Shown one piece after another: positions 16,980 to 27,010 of a stretch of DNA of 64,000 nt. The stretch comes from Mycobacterium sp. 852013-51886_SCH5428379. GTDB lineage: Bacteria; Actinomycetota; Actinomycetes; Mycobacteriales; Mycobacteriaceae. The notes under the pieces were generated by a model. The model saw only the letters and a program-made list of their open reading frames with translations. It did no database searches and was not told the DNA's origin. The translations under genes and the position numbers were made by a program. Location: the NCBI RefSeq assembly GCF_001665575.1, contig NZ_LZSU01000051.1, positions 186,001 to 250,000 on the forward strand, written 5' to 3'. The number at the start of each line of letters is the position of its first letter. Position 1 is the stretch's first letter.

Positions 16980-18425
16980 ATGCTGGTCTTCATGACGTCG
17001 CTTGGCGGGTTGAGCTGCACAACCACTGCGCGCCACCGTGGGGCGTTATCTCCCGTACTACTGGCCTTTTTGGGCGGCACGCTGGTGGTCATGACCCTGG
17101 CCGGCGTGCCCGCGGCGCACGCTGACAGCATCGGAGCGGGCGCGGACGTGCACGTCGCCCAGTCGCTCGGCGGTCGCGAACTGACCGTCACGATCCGGCG
17201 GGTCGGCCCGGTCCTCGGGCCTCTGCACGTCGACGTCGCCACACATCGCGGCGACGCTCCAGGCGCATTGCAACTCACCGCGTCGGCACCGGGAGCCACT
17301 CCGAGCAGCGGGCAGGTGACGCTCGGCGCGCCCGGCATCTATTCGACGACGCTCAACGTCGACAGGGCCGGACCGTGGGAACTGATCGTCGACGACGGCC
17401 ACACCGCGGCACGTATCCCGTTCATCGTTCCGGCGCAGGTGATTCCGCCGTGGAAGAAGGCGAGTGACTACGGCTTCTTCGCCGCGGGCGCGCTGCTGAT
17501 CATCTCGCTGGGGGCGACGTTGCGCGCGCGCCGCAGTTGGATCGCGCTGGTCCCGGCTGCCGGCATGCTCATCGCGCTGACGGTGGCAGTCACCGGCGCG
17601 ACGTTGTCGGCGTACTCCCCGCCACCCCCGCAGCCCGGCCAGGATCTCGACCCCACCCTCGAGAACATTCGTGATCCCTACGCGCGCGTTGCGGCCAATT
17701 CGCGCAATCCGGTGGACTATTCGCGGCCGCCGATCACCATGGCGGTGTCCGCCGCTGAATCCACGCTGCGTTTGAACCTCACCGACTCCTCGACCGGGCG
17801 ACCCGCCGACGACCTGTTGATCCACCACGGCGCGCTGATCCATCTCATCGTCGTCTCACCGACGGGCGCCATGTTCCACGTGCATCCCGTGCGTGTCGCA
17901 CCGGGACGTTACGAGGCGAAGTTCGACACCCCCGAACGCGGTATCTACGCGATGACTGCCGAACTCGCCCGGCGCGGTGGCGGGGTGCAACTGCTGCGTG
18001 GCTCGGTCGACGGGCAATCCCCTGCTGCACTGCCGACCGTGGCGCCGCCCTCGGATGGCGAAATCACCGCGACGGTCGCGCCGGCGGGCAGCCCGAGCAC
18101 GATCCGGGCCAGGTTCGGCGACACCCCCGATCTGCAGCCGTGGCTCGGGATGGTCGGACACATGATGGTCGTCGGACCACTACCCGACGGCCCTGATGTC
18201 GGCAAACACGCACTGACAGCACCGGTCTGGTCGCATGCGCATGCCATGGCGCCGCCCGCGCCCGGTGCCGTGGGCGGGCAGCCCGACGAGTCGGTTGCCC
18301 GGTACGGACCCGAGATCGATTTCACCTATTCGTTCGCGTTGCCCGGCCGATACAAGGTGTGGGTGCAGACCGAACGTGACTACGCCATTCTGACCGCGCC
18401 AACCGAAGTCGAGGTCCAACCGTGA
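16980..18425 (+). CDS. Exported membrane protein with two His-rich, metal-binding-like modules
   Basis: A 481-residue protein that opens a four-gene operon. A signal segment ends at AHA-D near residue 49. A CopC/YtkA-like beta domain follows (to about 155), then two transmembrane segments (about 165-215) and two extracytoplasmic modules. Module one has HHGALIHLIVVS and MFHVHP; module two has GHMMVVG and WSHAHAM. These His-containing strands occur in FixH/YtkA-related, copper-linked proteins. ATG 16980 is chosen because the TTG at 16953 lies in the palindrome; ATG 16992 is also possible. The next gene overlaps by 4 bases (GTGA). Copper binding is inferred. Confidence 0.7.
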   Translation: MLVFMTSLGGLSCTTTARHRGALSPVLLAFLGGTLVVMTLAGVPAAHADSIGAGADVHVAQSLGGRELTVTIRRVGPVLGPLHVDVATHRGDAPGALQLTASAPGATPSSGQVTLGAPGIYSTTLNVDRAGPWELIVDDGHTAARIPFIVPAQVIPPWKKASDYGFFAAGALLIISLGATLRARRSWIALVPAAGMLIALTVAVTGATLSAYSPPPPQPGQDLDPTLENIRDPYARVAANSRNPVDYSRPPITMAVSAAESTLRLNLTDSSTGRPADDLLIHHGALIHLIVVSPTGAMFHVHPVRVAPGRYEAKFDTPERGIYAMTAELARRGGGVQLLRGSVDGQSPAALPTVAPPSDGEITATVAPAGSPSTIRARFGDTPDLQPWLGMVGHMMVVGPLPDGPDVGKHALTAPVWSHAHAMAPPAPGAVGGQPDESVARYGPEIDFTYSFALPGRYKVWVQTERDYAILTAPTEVEVQP

Positions 18426-18823
18426 GCCGCGGGCGCCTCGTTGCCGTCGCCGTGCTCGCCACCGTCATCGTCGGCGCCGGAACCTGGGCGTTGTGGCCGA
18501 AGTCGAGGGATGAGGGCTCGGCTGCCGCGACGGCGGGGCCGTACCTGGTGCAGCTGATCGGTGAATCGCCGAAGGTCGGACGCACTCCGGTCACCGTCGA
18601 GATAACCGGCAACGGGGACCTTACACCGGACTCGGTCACTTTCGAGGCCGCGATGCCCCAAATGGGCCATGCCGCAACACCTGTGGCCGCTGCAGCCCAG
18701 GGCGGCGGCCGGTACCGCGCCGACGTGGACTTCTCCATGGCCGGGCCATGGGAGATCACGGTCCGCATCGCCGCAGGCGGCCACGTGCACGAAGCAGTTC
18801 TGAGCGCCACCACCAACGGGTAG
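18422..18823 (+). CDS. FixH/YtkA-like membrane-anchored protein
   Basis: A 133-residue protein with an N-terminal anchor (residues 5-23) and an extracytoplasmic beta-sandwich. It carries the typical EAAMPQMGHA segment near residue 77-86 and the closing GGRYRADVDFSMAGPWEITVRI pattern, here split by me as GGRYRAD and AGPWEITV, followed by GGHVHE. The Met/His pattern MPQMGH suggests a copper site, as in YtkA and CusB-related domains. Start GTG overlaps the previous stop by 4 bases, so translation is coupled. Role inferred from motif and neighbours. Confidence 0.7.
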   Translation: MSRGRLVAVAVLATVIVGAGTWALWPKSRDEGSAAATAGPYLVQLIGESPKVGRTPVTVEITGNGDLTPDSVTFEAAMPQMGHAATPVAAAAQGGGRYRADVDFSMAGPWEITVRIAAGGHVHEAVLSATTNG

Positions 18824-18836
18824 AGAGGCCACCGCC

Positions 18837-19937
18837 ATGACGAGTGTGGAATCGCGCGGCAAGCTACCGGCGCTTGTCATGCTCGCAGGCACCCTGATCT
18901 CGTTGTCGGGATTGACCTGGGACATCGACTGGCACCTCGACGTCGGGCCGGACAGCTTCTTCACGCTGCCGCACCTCTTGATCTACTCCGGCGGCGCGAT
19001 CGCCGGAGTGACCAGTCTCGTCATGGTGTTGCGGGCCACCGCCGCACAGCGCAGCGGCCGGGATCTCGATCCGACCGTGGGCGGCCGCGCGTTCAAGGTG
19101 CTCGGCGTATTCGCCGCGCCGATCGGCTATCTGGTCGCGGGCCTCGCGGCTGCCGCGTTCCTGCTGTACGGGCTGTGGGACGAGTGGTGGCACGGCTTGT
19201 ACGGATTCGACGTGACCGTCGCGTCACCGCCACACCAGGGTTGGCTGACGTCGATCTGCGTCACCATGATCGGCACCGCGATCGTCTTTGCCGCGGCCCG
19301 CGAACATCGCTGGGGCCGTTGGGGATTCATGGTCGCGCTCGCGGCCTTCGGGCAATATGCCTCGATCCAGAGTGGTGCACTGGCCGACATCAACCTGAGT
19401 GCGACGATCGACTGGGCCACCCTGACCTGGCTGGCGATTCCGCTGGTCTGCGTGCTGCTCGGATCGCAGGTCGTGCCGCGCGGCGGAGCCCTCGGCACCG
19501 GGCTTCTCACGCTGGTGCTGAACCTGGCGACCTGGTCGTTCGCCGGCTGGGCGGTCGGGTGGTACGCCGACCTGCAGCACTTGGAGCTTCGTGACTTCGT
19601 CGAGTCGGGCTTTCCCATCGACATGGTGCTGATACCCGCAATCGTCTGTGTGTTCGGCGTCGTCGTCGAGCTCCTGCTGCGATGGAGGGGTTCGAGCGCC
19701 TGGCTGCTGGGGGGTTCGGGCGCAGCAGGGTTGATTGCGATCGCCTGGCTGCTCAGCTCGATGGGATCCGGGGGTGTCGACCTGGGTGGCGAGGACGGCG
19801 GCGGACATGCCGGCAGCGTCCTGCTGACGTGCCTCGCCGGGGGGCTGCTCGCGGGAGTGCTCGGCGGCGCGACATGGCGACTCGGCCGGGCGTTGCGCGC
19901 AACGAACGCGACACCTGCGGTCGGTGCATCAGCATGA
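18837..19937 (+). CDS. Polytopic membrane protein with duplicated WDxxWH...PH motif
   Basis: A 366-residue protein with about nine transmembrane segments. Two copies of one motif are visible: WDIDWHLDVGPD followed by PH near residues 25-42, and WDEWWHGLYGFD followed by PPH near 115-135. Each copy is W-D-x-x-W-H, then G-x-D, then P-H after 12-14 residues. Asp and His in such a repeat suggest a buried metal or heme site. A Gly/Asp stretch with one His (GGEDGGGHAG) lies near residue 325. No characterised family is recognised. AGAGAGGCC precedes the ATG; the next gene overlaps by ATGA. Confidence 0.7.
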   Translation: MTSVESRGKLPALVMLAGTLISLSGLTWDIDWHLDVGPDSFFTLPHLLIYSGGAIAGVTSLVMVLRATAAQRSGRDLDPTVGGRAFKVLGVFAAPIGYLVAGLAAAAFLLYGLWDEWWHGLYGFDVTVASPPHQGWLTSICVTMIGTAIVFAAAREHRWGRWGFMVALAAFGQYASIQSGALADINLSATIDWATLTWLAIPLVCVLLGSQVVPRGGALGTGLLTLVLNLATWSFAGWAVGWYADLQHLELRDFVESGFPIDMVLIPAIVCVFGVVVELLLRWRGSSAWLLGGSGAAGLIAIAWLLSSMGSGGVDLGGEDGGGHAGSVLLTCLAGGLLAGVLGGATWRLGRALRATNATPAVGASA

Positions 19938-20494
19938 CCATCTACGAGAGGGTGCGGGCAACCGTCGCGATGCTGTGCGCCGTCGCCGCGCTGTCGATCG
20001 GCGCGGCACCGGCCGCTGCCGCCGATCCGCTGGACTATGTCGTGCACACCGAGCACGTCCAGGTGGGTCCGTACCCGGTGACCGTCGGGTTCACCGTGTG
20101 GCCGCTGCGCGCCATGCAATCGTTGGATTTCACGTTCCAACCGGACGGCGGAATCGCAGACAAATCCGGCATCATCGCGACGATCGCCCCCGATGGCCGG
20201 GAGGAAGCGGATCGGCTGTCCCGCCATCCGCGTAACCGCGCTGTGTGGGGCCTCGACGTCGAGTCGCTCGACTCCTCGGGGACGTGGACGCTGCGGTTCA
20301 CGATCGACGGTCCGCAGGGCGAAGGTACCGGCGACCTGGCTGTCGAGGTGCTCGAACAGCCAGGACCCCCGCTGGCGCTGAGCTGGCTCATCGGGCTCAC
20401 CCCGCTGGCGCTGACGGTGGTGTTCTTCGCCGTGGTCTGGCTACGCACCGGCGGGGACCGGGAGGCGGGAGTACCGGACCGGACGGTCCGATAG
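19934..20494 (+). CDS. Secreted, C-terminally anchored protein of the metal-linked operon
   Basis: A 186-residue protein with a signal peptide (cut near AAA-D, residue 30), an extracytoplasmic beta-rich domain, and a C-terminal transmembrane segment (about residues 148-170) with a short basic cytoplasmic tail. The domain has paired segments VGPYPVTVGFTVWPLRA and SGTWTLRFTIDGPQG, resembling the beta-sandwich of YtkA/CopC-type proteins but without their Met/His ligands. The ATG overlaps the stop of the polytopic gene (ATGA). Last gene before the tRNA-Gly. Function unknown. Confidence 0.68.
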   Translation: MTIYERVRATVAMLCAVAALSIGAAPAAAADPLDYVVHTEHVQVGPYPVTVGFTVWPLRAMQSLDFTFQPDGGIADKSGIIATIAPDGREEADRLSRHPRNRAVWGLDVESLDSSGTWTLRFTIDGPQGEGTGDLAVEVLEQPGPPLALSWLIGLTPLALTVVFFAVVWLRTGGDREAGVPDRTVR

Positions 20495-20539
20495 CCCCAC
20501 GACCGACCGAAACCGCCCCCACCGAGGCGGTTCCTGTGG

Positions 20540-20610
20540 AGCGGGCGACGGGAATCGAACCCGCGTAGCTAGTTTGGAAGACTAGGGCTCTACCATTGAG
20601 CTACGCCCGC
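20540..20610 (-). tRNA. tRNA-Gly (anticodon TCC)
   Basis: On the minus strand the sequence folds as a cloverleaf: acceptor GCGGGCG pairs with CGCCCGC, the anticodon stem is CTAGT/ACTAG with loop CTTCCAA (anticodon TCC), and the T arm contains GGTTCGATTCC. The CCA end is encoded at 20537-20539. TCC reads GGA (and GGG) codons. Confidence 0.93.
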
Positions 20611-20625
20611 AGCGTGCGAGAGAAG

Positions 20626-20656
20626 ACTGTACCGGCGCGGACCGGATCAAATCCAA
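20626..20656 (-). promoter_or_regulatory. Promoter of tRNA-Gly
   Basis: On the minus strand, TTGGAT (20651-20656) and TACAGT (20626-20631) are 19 bases apart, 16 bases before the tRNA 5' end. The -35 hexamer abuts that of the divergent tRNA-Pro promoter. Confidence 0.45.
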
Positions 20657-20687
20657 TTGAAGGTCTCGCGTCGACACCCCGTAGTAT
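20657..20687 (+). promoter_or_regulatory. Promoter of tRNA-Pro
   Basis: TTGAAG (20657-20662) and TAGTAT (20682-20687) with a 19-base spacer; a start near 20694 would give a leader of about 45 bases before the tRNA. Confidence 0.5.
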
Positions 20688-20738
20688 CTCGCGTGGTCAG
20701 CGCATCGACTGGTGACATGCCGCGGACCGAGACGACAT

Positions 20739-20812
20739 CGGGGTGTAGCGCAGCTTGGTAGCGCATCCGCTTTGGGAGCGGAAGGCCGCAGGTTCAAATC
20801 CTGTCACCCCGA
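20739..20812 (+). tRNA. tRNA-Pro (anticodon TGG)
   Basis: A 74-base cloverleaf: acceptor CGGGGTG pairs with CACCCCG, the anticodon stem is TCCGC/GCGGA with loop TTTGGGA (anticodon TGG), and the T arm contains GGTTCAAATCC. The CCA is not encoded. The trigger factor gene follows after about 55 bases. Confidence 0.94.
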
Positions 20813-20866
20813 CTCGCGCCCACCACCCGAACGACCAGCAGAGTCCGAGATCGAGGAGTAACCACC

Positions 20867-22267
20867 GTGAAGAGCACCGTCGAGAAGTTGGGCCCGACCC
20901 GGGTTCGCATCAACGTGGAGGTGCCCTTCACGGAACTCGAGCCCGAGTTCGACCGCGCGTTCAAGCAGCTGGCCCAGCAGGTCCGCCTCCCCGGCTTCCG
21001 GCCGGGCAAGGCGCCGCGCAAGCTGCTGGAGGCCCGCGTCGGCCGTGAGGCCATGCTCGATCAGGTCGTCGGCGAGGCCGTGCCGATCCGCTATACCGAG
21101 GCCATCACGTCGCAGGACGTCCAGCCGATCGGTCAGCCGCAGATCGAGATCACCCAGAAGGAGTACGGCGCGGACCTCGTGTTCACCGCCGAGGTCGACG
21201 TGCGTCCCGAGATCGACCTGCCCGACCTGGGTGACCTGGAGATCGTCGTCGACCCGATCGTCGTCGAGGACGAGGACGTCGACGCGGAGCTGCAGACGCT
21301 GCGGGCCCGCTTCGGCACCCTCACCGGCGTCGAGCGTCCCGCGCAGGACGGCGACTTCGTCTCCATCGACCTGTCGGCCACCGTCGACGGCAAGGACGTC
21401 CCGGAGGCCAAGACCGAGGGGCTGTCCCACGAGATCGGCTCCGGCCAGCTGATCGACGGCCTCGACGCCGCGATCATCGGACTGTCCGAAGGCGAGACCG
21501 CGACGTTCACCACCACCCTGGTCGCCGGCGAGTACGCCGGCCAGGAGGCCGAGGTCACCGTCACCGTCCAGTCCATCAAGGAGCGCGAGCTGCCCGAGGC
21601 GGACGACGAGTTCGCCCAGCTGGCCAGTGAGTTCGACACCATGGACGAGCTGCGCGAGAGCCTCGTCGAGCAGGTGCGCCGCGCCAAGCGGGTGCAGCAG
21701 GCCGAGCAGATCCGTGACAAGGCCCTCGAACTCCTGCTCGAGGAGACCCAGGTCGACCTGCCCGAGAAGGTCGTGCAGTCCCAGGTCGACGACACCCTGC
21801 ACAACGCGATCCACGCCCTCGACCACGACGAGGACAAGTTCGCCGAGCAGCTCGCCGAGCAGGGCAGCAGCCGCGAGGAGTTCGACGCCGAGAACCGCAG
21901 CAACGCCGAGAAGGCCGTCAAGACCCAGCTGCTGATGGATGCCGTCGCCGACAAGCTCGAGATCCAGGTCGGTCAGAACGACATCACCGAGCGGCTGGTG
22001 CTGATGTCGCGCCAGTACGGCATCGAGCCCCAGCAGCTGCTGCAGGTGCTCCAGCAGAACAACCAGCTGCCCTCGATCTTTGCCGACGTGCGTCGCGGGC
22101 TGACCATCGCGGCCGTCGTGCACGGAGCCACCGTCAAGGACACCGACGGCACCGAGATCGACACCGCGGAGTTCTTCGGCCCCTCCGGTGGCGCTGCGGC
22201 AGAAGCCGGCGCAGCCGACGAGGATGCGGCCGACGAGGATGCCGCGGAGGAGAGCGCACAGTCCTAG
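20867..22267 (+). CDS. tig: Trigger factor (ribosome-associated chaperone, peptidyl-prolyl isomerase)
   Basis: A 466-residue chaperone that binds nascent chains at the ribosomal exit. The N-terminal ribosome-binding domain contains the signature loop [13 protein letters not shown] near residues 43-55, followed by the FKBP-type PPIase domain (about 150-235) and the helical C-terminal arms. The last ~30 residues are an acidic Ala/Glu/Asp tail. GAGGAGTAACCACC precedes the GTG start. Length equals that remembered for M. tuberculosis Rv2462c. It lies upstream of clpP1P2, as in other mycobacteria. Confidence 0.96.
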   Translation: MKSTVEKLGPTRVRINVEVPFTELEPEFDRAFKQLAQQVRLPGFRPGKAPRKLLEARVGREAMLDQVVGEAVPIRYTEAITSQDVQPIGQPQIEITQKEYGADLVFTAEVDVRPEIDLPDLGDLEIVVDPIVVEDEDVDAELQTLRARFGTLTGVERPAQDGDFVSIDLSATVDGKDVPEAKTEGLSHEIGSGQLIDGLDAAIIGLSEGETATFTTTLVAGEYAGQEAEVTVTVQSIKERELPEADDEFAQLASEFDTMDELRESLVEQVRRAKRVQQAEQIRDKALELLLEETQVDLPEKVVQSQVDDTLHNAIHALDHDEDKFAEQLAEQGSSREEFDAENRSNAEKAVKTQLLMDAVADKLEIQVGQNDITERLVLMSRQYGIEPQQLLQVLQQNNQLPSIFADVRRGLTIAAVVHGATVKDTDGTEIDTAEFFGPSGGAAAEAGAADEDAADEDAAEESAQS

Positions 22268-22307
22268 TGACGCATCCGGCGGGCAGGAGCGCAGCGACGC
22301 GGGGCCA

Positions 22308-22318
22308 CGCTCTGAGCG
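22308..22318. promoter_or_regulatory. ClgR-like operator upstream of clpP1
   Basis: CGCTCTGAGCG followed by AAC matches the actinobacterial ClgR consensus CGCYNANRGCGWWS at all but one position. ClgR activates clpP1P2 in corynebacteria and mycobacteria. The site is about 170 bases before the clpP1 start. Confidence 0.5.
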
Positions 22319-22489
22319 AACTCGCGGCTGTCAGGGAGTGCACGCCGCCCGAGGTTGGTTAGTGTCGGTGACAGACCGACGCAAGACAGCGACATCGCGA
22401 AGCCGCGCCGGCGGCGACCTCGGCGACGAGCCGCCCCGGCAGCGACGACGCACTGGCGACCAAGACGTAAAGAAAGCAGGTACTCAGTC

Positions 22490-23101
22490 GTGACGGACAT
22501 GCGTGGCGGGGCGAGCGGTTTCACGCTCCAGGACTCGGTCTACGAGCGGTTGCTCGCAGAACGCATCATCTTCCTGGGTTCGCAGGTGGACGACGACATC
22601 GCCAACCGGCTGTGCGCGCAGATCCTGCTGCTGAGTGCGGAGGATCCCACCAAGGACATCCACCTCTACATCAACTCGCCCGGCGGCTCGATCAGCGCCG
22701 GCATGGCGATCTACGACACCATGGTGCTCGCGCCGTGCGACGTCGCCACCTACGCGATGGGGATGGCCGCCTCGATGGGTGAGTTCCTGCTCGCCGCGGG
22801 CACCAAGGGCAAGCGGTACGCGCTGCCCCACGCCCGGATCCTGATGCACCAGCCGCTCGGCGGCATCACCGGCGGCGCGGCCGACATCGCGATTCAGGCC
22901 GAGCAGTTCGCGGTCATCAAGAAGGAGATGTTCCGGCTGAACGCCGAGTTCACCGGACAGACCCTCGAGCGCATCGAGGCCGATTCCGACCGGGACCGCT
23001 GGTTCACCGCTCAGGAGGCCCTCGAATACGGGTTCGTCGACCACATCATCACCAGCGCCAGCGTCAACGGCGAAGGACCAGGAGCAGGACTAGACAAATG
23101 A
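22490..23101 (+). CDS. clpP1: ATP-dependent Clp protease proteolytic subunit 1
   Basis: A 203-residue serine peptidase subunit that forms one heptameric ring of the mixed ClpP1P2 particle. The nucleophile is in [10 protein letters not shown] near residue 93-102, the His in [10 protein letters not shown], and the Asp in the [12 protein letters not shown] region. The frame is open from 22355, but the GTG at 22490 begins the conserved VTDMRG start and is preceded by AAAGCAGG. Its stop overlaps the clpP2 ATG by 4 bases, which couples the two subunits one to one. Confidence 0.95.
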   Translation: MTDMRGGASGFTLQDSVYERLLAERIIFLGSQVDDDIANRLCAQILLLSAEDPTKDIHLYINSPGGSISAGMAIYDTMVLAPCDVATYAMGMAASMGEFLLAAGTKGKRYALPHARILMHQPLGGITGGAADIAIQAEQFAVIKKEMFRLNAEFTGQTLERIEADSDRDRWFTAQEALEYGFVDHIITSASVNGEGPGAGLDK

Positions 23102-23757
23102 GCGACTACGTGAACTCCGCGGCGGACCCCCGGCTGCAGCCCCAGGCCCGCTACATCCTGCCGTCGTTCATCGAGCACTCGAGCTTCGGCGTCAAGGAAT
23201 CGAACCCCTACGCCAAGCTGTTCGAGGAGCGCATCATCTTCCTCGGCGTGCAGGTCGACGACACCTCCGCCAACGACGTGATGGCCCAGCTGCTGGTCCT
23301 CGAGTCGCTCGATCCCGATCGCGATATCACGATGTACATCAACTCGCCCGGTGGCTCCTTCACCTCGCTGATGGCGATCTACGACACGATGCAGTACGTG
23401 CGGGCCGACATCCAGACCGTGTGCCTCGGTCAGGCCGCGTCGGCAGCAGCGGTGCTGCTGGCCGCAGGGACGCCGGGTAAGCGCCTCGCGCTGCCCAACG
23501 CGCGCATCCTCATCCACCAGCCCGCGCTGGCCGGTGTGATCCAGGGCCAGTTCTCCGACCTCGAGATCCAGGCCAAGGAGATCGAGCGGATGCGCACGCT
23601 GATGGAGGAGACCCTCGCGCGGCACACCGGCAAGGATCCGAGCGTCATCCGCAAGGACACCGACCGCGACAAGATCCTCACGGCGGCCGAGGCCAAGGAG
23701 TACGGCATCGTCGACACCGTCCTCGAATACCGGAAGCTCTCCGCACAGAAGTCTTGA
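23098..23757 (+). CDS. clpP2: ATP-dependent Clp protease proteolytic subunit 2
   Basis: A 219-residue partner of ClpP1. The nucleophile Ser lies in [12 protein letters not shown], the His in RILIHQPA and the Asp in [10 protein letters not shown]. The N-terminus ([15 protein letters not shown]) is longer than in ClpP1, as known for mycobacterial ClpP2. The ATG overlaps the clpP1 stop (ATGA). In mycobacteria both subunits are essential and work with ClpX or ClpC1. Confidence 0.95.
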   Translation: MSDYVNSAADPRLQPQARYILPSFIEHSSFGVKESNPYAKLFEERIIFLGVQVDDTSANDVMAQLLVLESLDPDRDITMYINSPGGSFTSLMAIYDTMQYVRADIQTVCLGQAASAAAVLLAAGTPGKRLALPNARILIHQPALAGVIQGQFSDLEIQAKEIERMRTLMEETLARHTGKDPSVIRKDTDRDKILTAAEAKEYGIVDTVLEYRKLSAQKS

Positions 23758-23852
23758 TCGGGTCCCGAACTTCCGCCGAACCGGGCCCGGAGCTCGGAGC
23801 CGCGTGCCATTCTGACAATTAGCGGAATGGCTGGTCAGGCGGCGCACGAGAG

Positions 23853-24149
23853 GTGACGACGGTGGGCATACGGGGCGGCGCGGGAATCGCGGCGGCGGCG
23901 GTGGCCGCCGGAGTGTTGTCGCAGGCGCTGGCGCCTCTGGTGGCGTCGGCGCAAACGTGTCCGGCAGGGACGTACTGGGACGCCGCCATGGCGCAGTGCG
24001 AGCCGGTCACCGTGGTCGTCAACCCGCCCAATCCGGTCATCGGTCCGGTGGGACCGGCGGGCGTCGGGGGCGTCGTCGGGCCGGCCGGTCCGGGACCCGT
24101 CGGACCGGGCCCTGCGGGGCCGGGACCGATCGGATACGGACCTCACTGA
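23853..24149 (+). CDS. Small secreted Pro/Gly/Val-rich protein
   Basis: A 98-residue protein: signal peptide (cut near ASA-Q, residue 33), a short domain with two cysteines (QTCPAGTYWDAAMAQCEPV, likely disulfide-bonded), then a repetitive tail of GPVGPAG/GPGP units. Short C-PAG-YWD-x-C secreted proteins recur in mycobacteria; function unknown. The GTG start has AGAGGTGAC close upstream. Confidence 0.6.
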   Translation: MTTVGIRGGAGIAAAAVAAGVLSQALAPLVASAQTCPAGTYWDAAMAQCEPVTVVVNPPNPVIGPVGPAGVGGVVGPAGPGPVGPGPAGPGPIGYGPH

Positions 24150-24469
24150 AAGCCTCCGATACCGCATCACGACCTCAGCCGGGCCGGTGTGACGCCGCCC
24201 GGCTGAGGTTCTGCGCGGGCGTGGGTACTCTCGGTCGGGTAACGCCTGCGACACGCCAGAGACACGGCGGCGCGTTCGGAGGGGCCGCAGCGTTTGCAGG
24301 CGTTATGTTGGCGCGACAACAGCTGAAAACCACCGGGGCGATTCGATCATCGGTCGCACCGCACCGGAGATAACGGGTAGCGTCGAGAGCCAAGGCATTC
24401 CTCGGATCTGCGATGGGACCCACCGCATCCGACAGTCGGACGTCGAACAGGAAGTAGGACCCCACCACC
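24150..24469. other. Non-coding region upstream of clpX
   Basis: It holds the hairpin at 24172-24209 and otherwise no open frame I would trust. AATGAA-poor, GC-rich sequence precedes clpX; the clpX promoter is not obvious to me. Confidence 0.5.
24172..24209 (+). terminator. 13-bp stem terminator before clpX
   Basis: ACCTCAGCCGGGC (24172-24184) pairs perfectly with GCCCGGCTGAGGT (24197-24209) around a 12-base loop, 22 bases after the small secreted gene. Confidence 0.65.
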
Positions 24470-25750
<1,281 letters not shown>

Positions 25751-25765
25751 CTCGTCGAGACTGCA

Positions 25766-25802
25766 GTCAGGGCTGTGAATCCGCGCGATTCACAGCCCTG
25801 AC
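25766..25802. terminator. 16-bp stem bidirectional terminator between clpX and desaturase
   Basis: Perfect arms at 25766-25781 and 25787-25802 (GTCAGGGCTGTGAATC and its complement) with loop CGCGC lie between two convergent genes. Confidence 0.8.
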
Positions 25803-25829
25803 GTCATTCTCGGCGGAGGTGTGCCGAGC

Positions 25830-26903
25830 TCAGCGGATAAAGCGGTCGGGCAGTGCGTACCGGTGGATGGTGCGGAACGTCTGCCAGTACTGCCGCGGCA
25901 GCGGGCCGGTGGTGTACGGCAGGTCGTACTTCTCGCACAGTGCCCGCACGCGTCGCGCGATCTGAGCCAGCCGGTTGCTCGGCAGGTCCGGAAACAGGTG
26001 GTGCTCGATCTGGTAGCAGAGGTTGCCGCTCATGAACGCCAGCGCGGGCCCGGCGTTGAAGTTGGCGCTGCCGAGCATCTGCCGCAGATACCACTCGCCC
26101 CGCGTCTCGTTCTCGAGTACCTCGGGATCGAATTTCTCGGCGCCGTCGGGGAAGTGCCCGCAGAAGATCACCATGTACGCCCACAGATTCCGCAGCACAT
26201 TGGCCGCGGCGTTGGCCGCCAGTGTGCGCCGCCAGCGACGACCGCTGAGCGCCGGGATGGCGATGTAGTCCTTGGCGATCTGGCGCCCGGCTTTGGCCGC
26301 CAGTTCGTGGCCGCCCTTGGATCCGCCGATCTCCAGCGCCCGGTCACGGGCAGCGTGCAGGCCGTGTAGCGCGATACCCCACTCGAAGATGGCGGCCAGC
26401 AGCACGTTTCGTATCGGCGCCGCCAGATAGTCCGGTTTCCACTCCTGATCGGGGGAGACCCGCAGCACGCCGAAACCCAGGTCGTCGTCGACGCCGATGA
26501 CGTTGTTGTAGACGTGGTGGGTGTAGTTGTGGGAGTACCGCCACTGCGACGAGAGACCGGCCATATCCCACTCCCAGGTGTTGGAGTGAATCTCCGGATC
26601 GTTCATCCAGTCCCATTGACCGTGGCCGACGTTGTGGCCGATCTCCATGTTCTCGATGCTCTTTGCGGCCGCCAGGGCGACCGTGCCGAGCAACCAGCCG
26701 CGCCGGGACCGGCTGCGGTGGATGACGACGCGGGCCGCCAGATCGAGCAGACGTTGGACACGGATGGTCCGCCGGATGTAGGCGGTGTCGCGCGCGCCGA
26801 GCGAGCTCTCGACGTCGGCGCGGATCGCGTCCAATTCGACGGTCAGCGCCTCGAGATCGGTTTCGCTGAGGTGCGCGAAAGCAGCGACCTGCCTGATTGC
26901 CAC
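25830..26903 (-). CDS. Membrane fatty-acid desaturase (DesA3-like)
   Basis: A 357-residue membrane di-iron desaturase. The three His boxes are HNVGHGQ near residue 88, HNYTHH near 125 and QIEHHLFP near 312, the first a slight variant of HxxxH. It would introduce a double bond into acyl chains at the membrane, taking electrons from a ferredoxin or oxidoreductase. It is shorter than the remembered DesA3 (about 427 residues), mainly at the N-terminus. Single gene with a GTG start; the redox operon at 27.0-28.4 kb lies directly upstream on the same strand, 107 bases away. Confidence 0.88.
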   Translation of the reverse strand: MAIRQVAAFAHLSETDLEALTVELDAIRADVESSLGARDTAYIRRTIRVQRLLDLAARVVIHRSRSRRGWLLGTVALAAAKSIENMEIGHNVGHGQWDWMNDPEIHSNTWEWDMAGLSSQWRYSHNYTHHVYNNVIGVDDDLGFGVLRVSPDQEWKPDYLAAPIRNVLLAAIFEWGIALHGLHAARDRALEIGGSKGGHELAAKAGRQIAKDYIAIPALSGRRWRRTLAANAAANVLRNLWAYMVIFCGHFPDGAEKFDPEVLENETRGEWYLRQMLGSANFNAGPALAFMSGNLCYQIEHHLFPDLPSNRLAQIARRVRALCEKYDLPYTTGPLPRQYWQTFRTIHRYALPDRFIR

Positions 26904-27010
26904 AGTGGGTCCTCGGGTCGGGTGGGATGGTTGCGAACGTCACCGCACGCTGAAGACCATCCAGGCTGGACCGGCTCCTGTGCCCACCTTACGCGGTGAC
27001 CGCCGCACCC

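Noticed and set aside
22355-22489. Longer N-terminus for ClpP1
   Set aside because: The extra 45 residues are Arg/Ala-rich and not in ClpP1 homologues; the GTG at 22490 has a ribosome site and the conserved VTDMR start.
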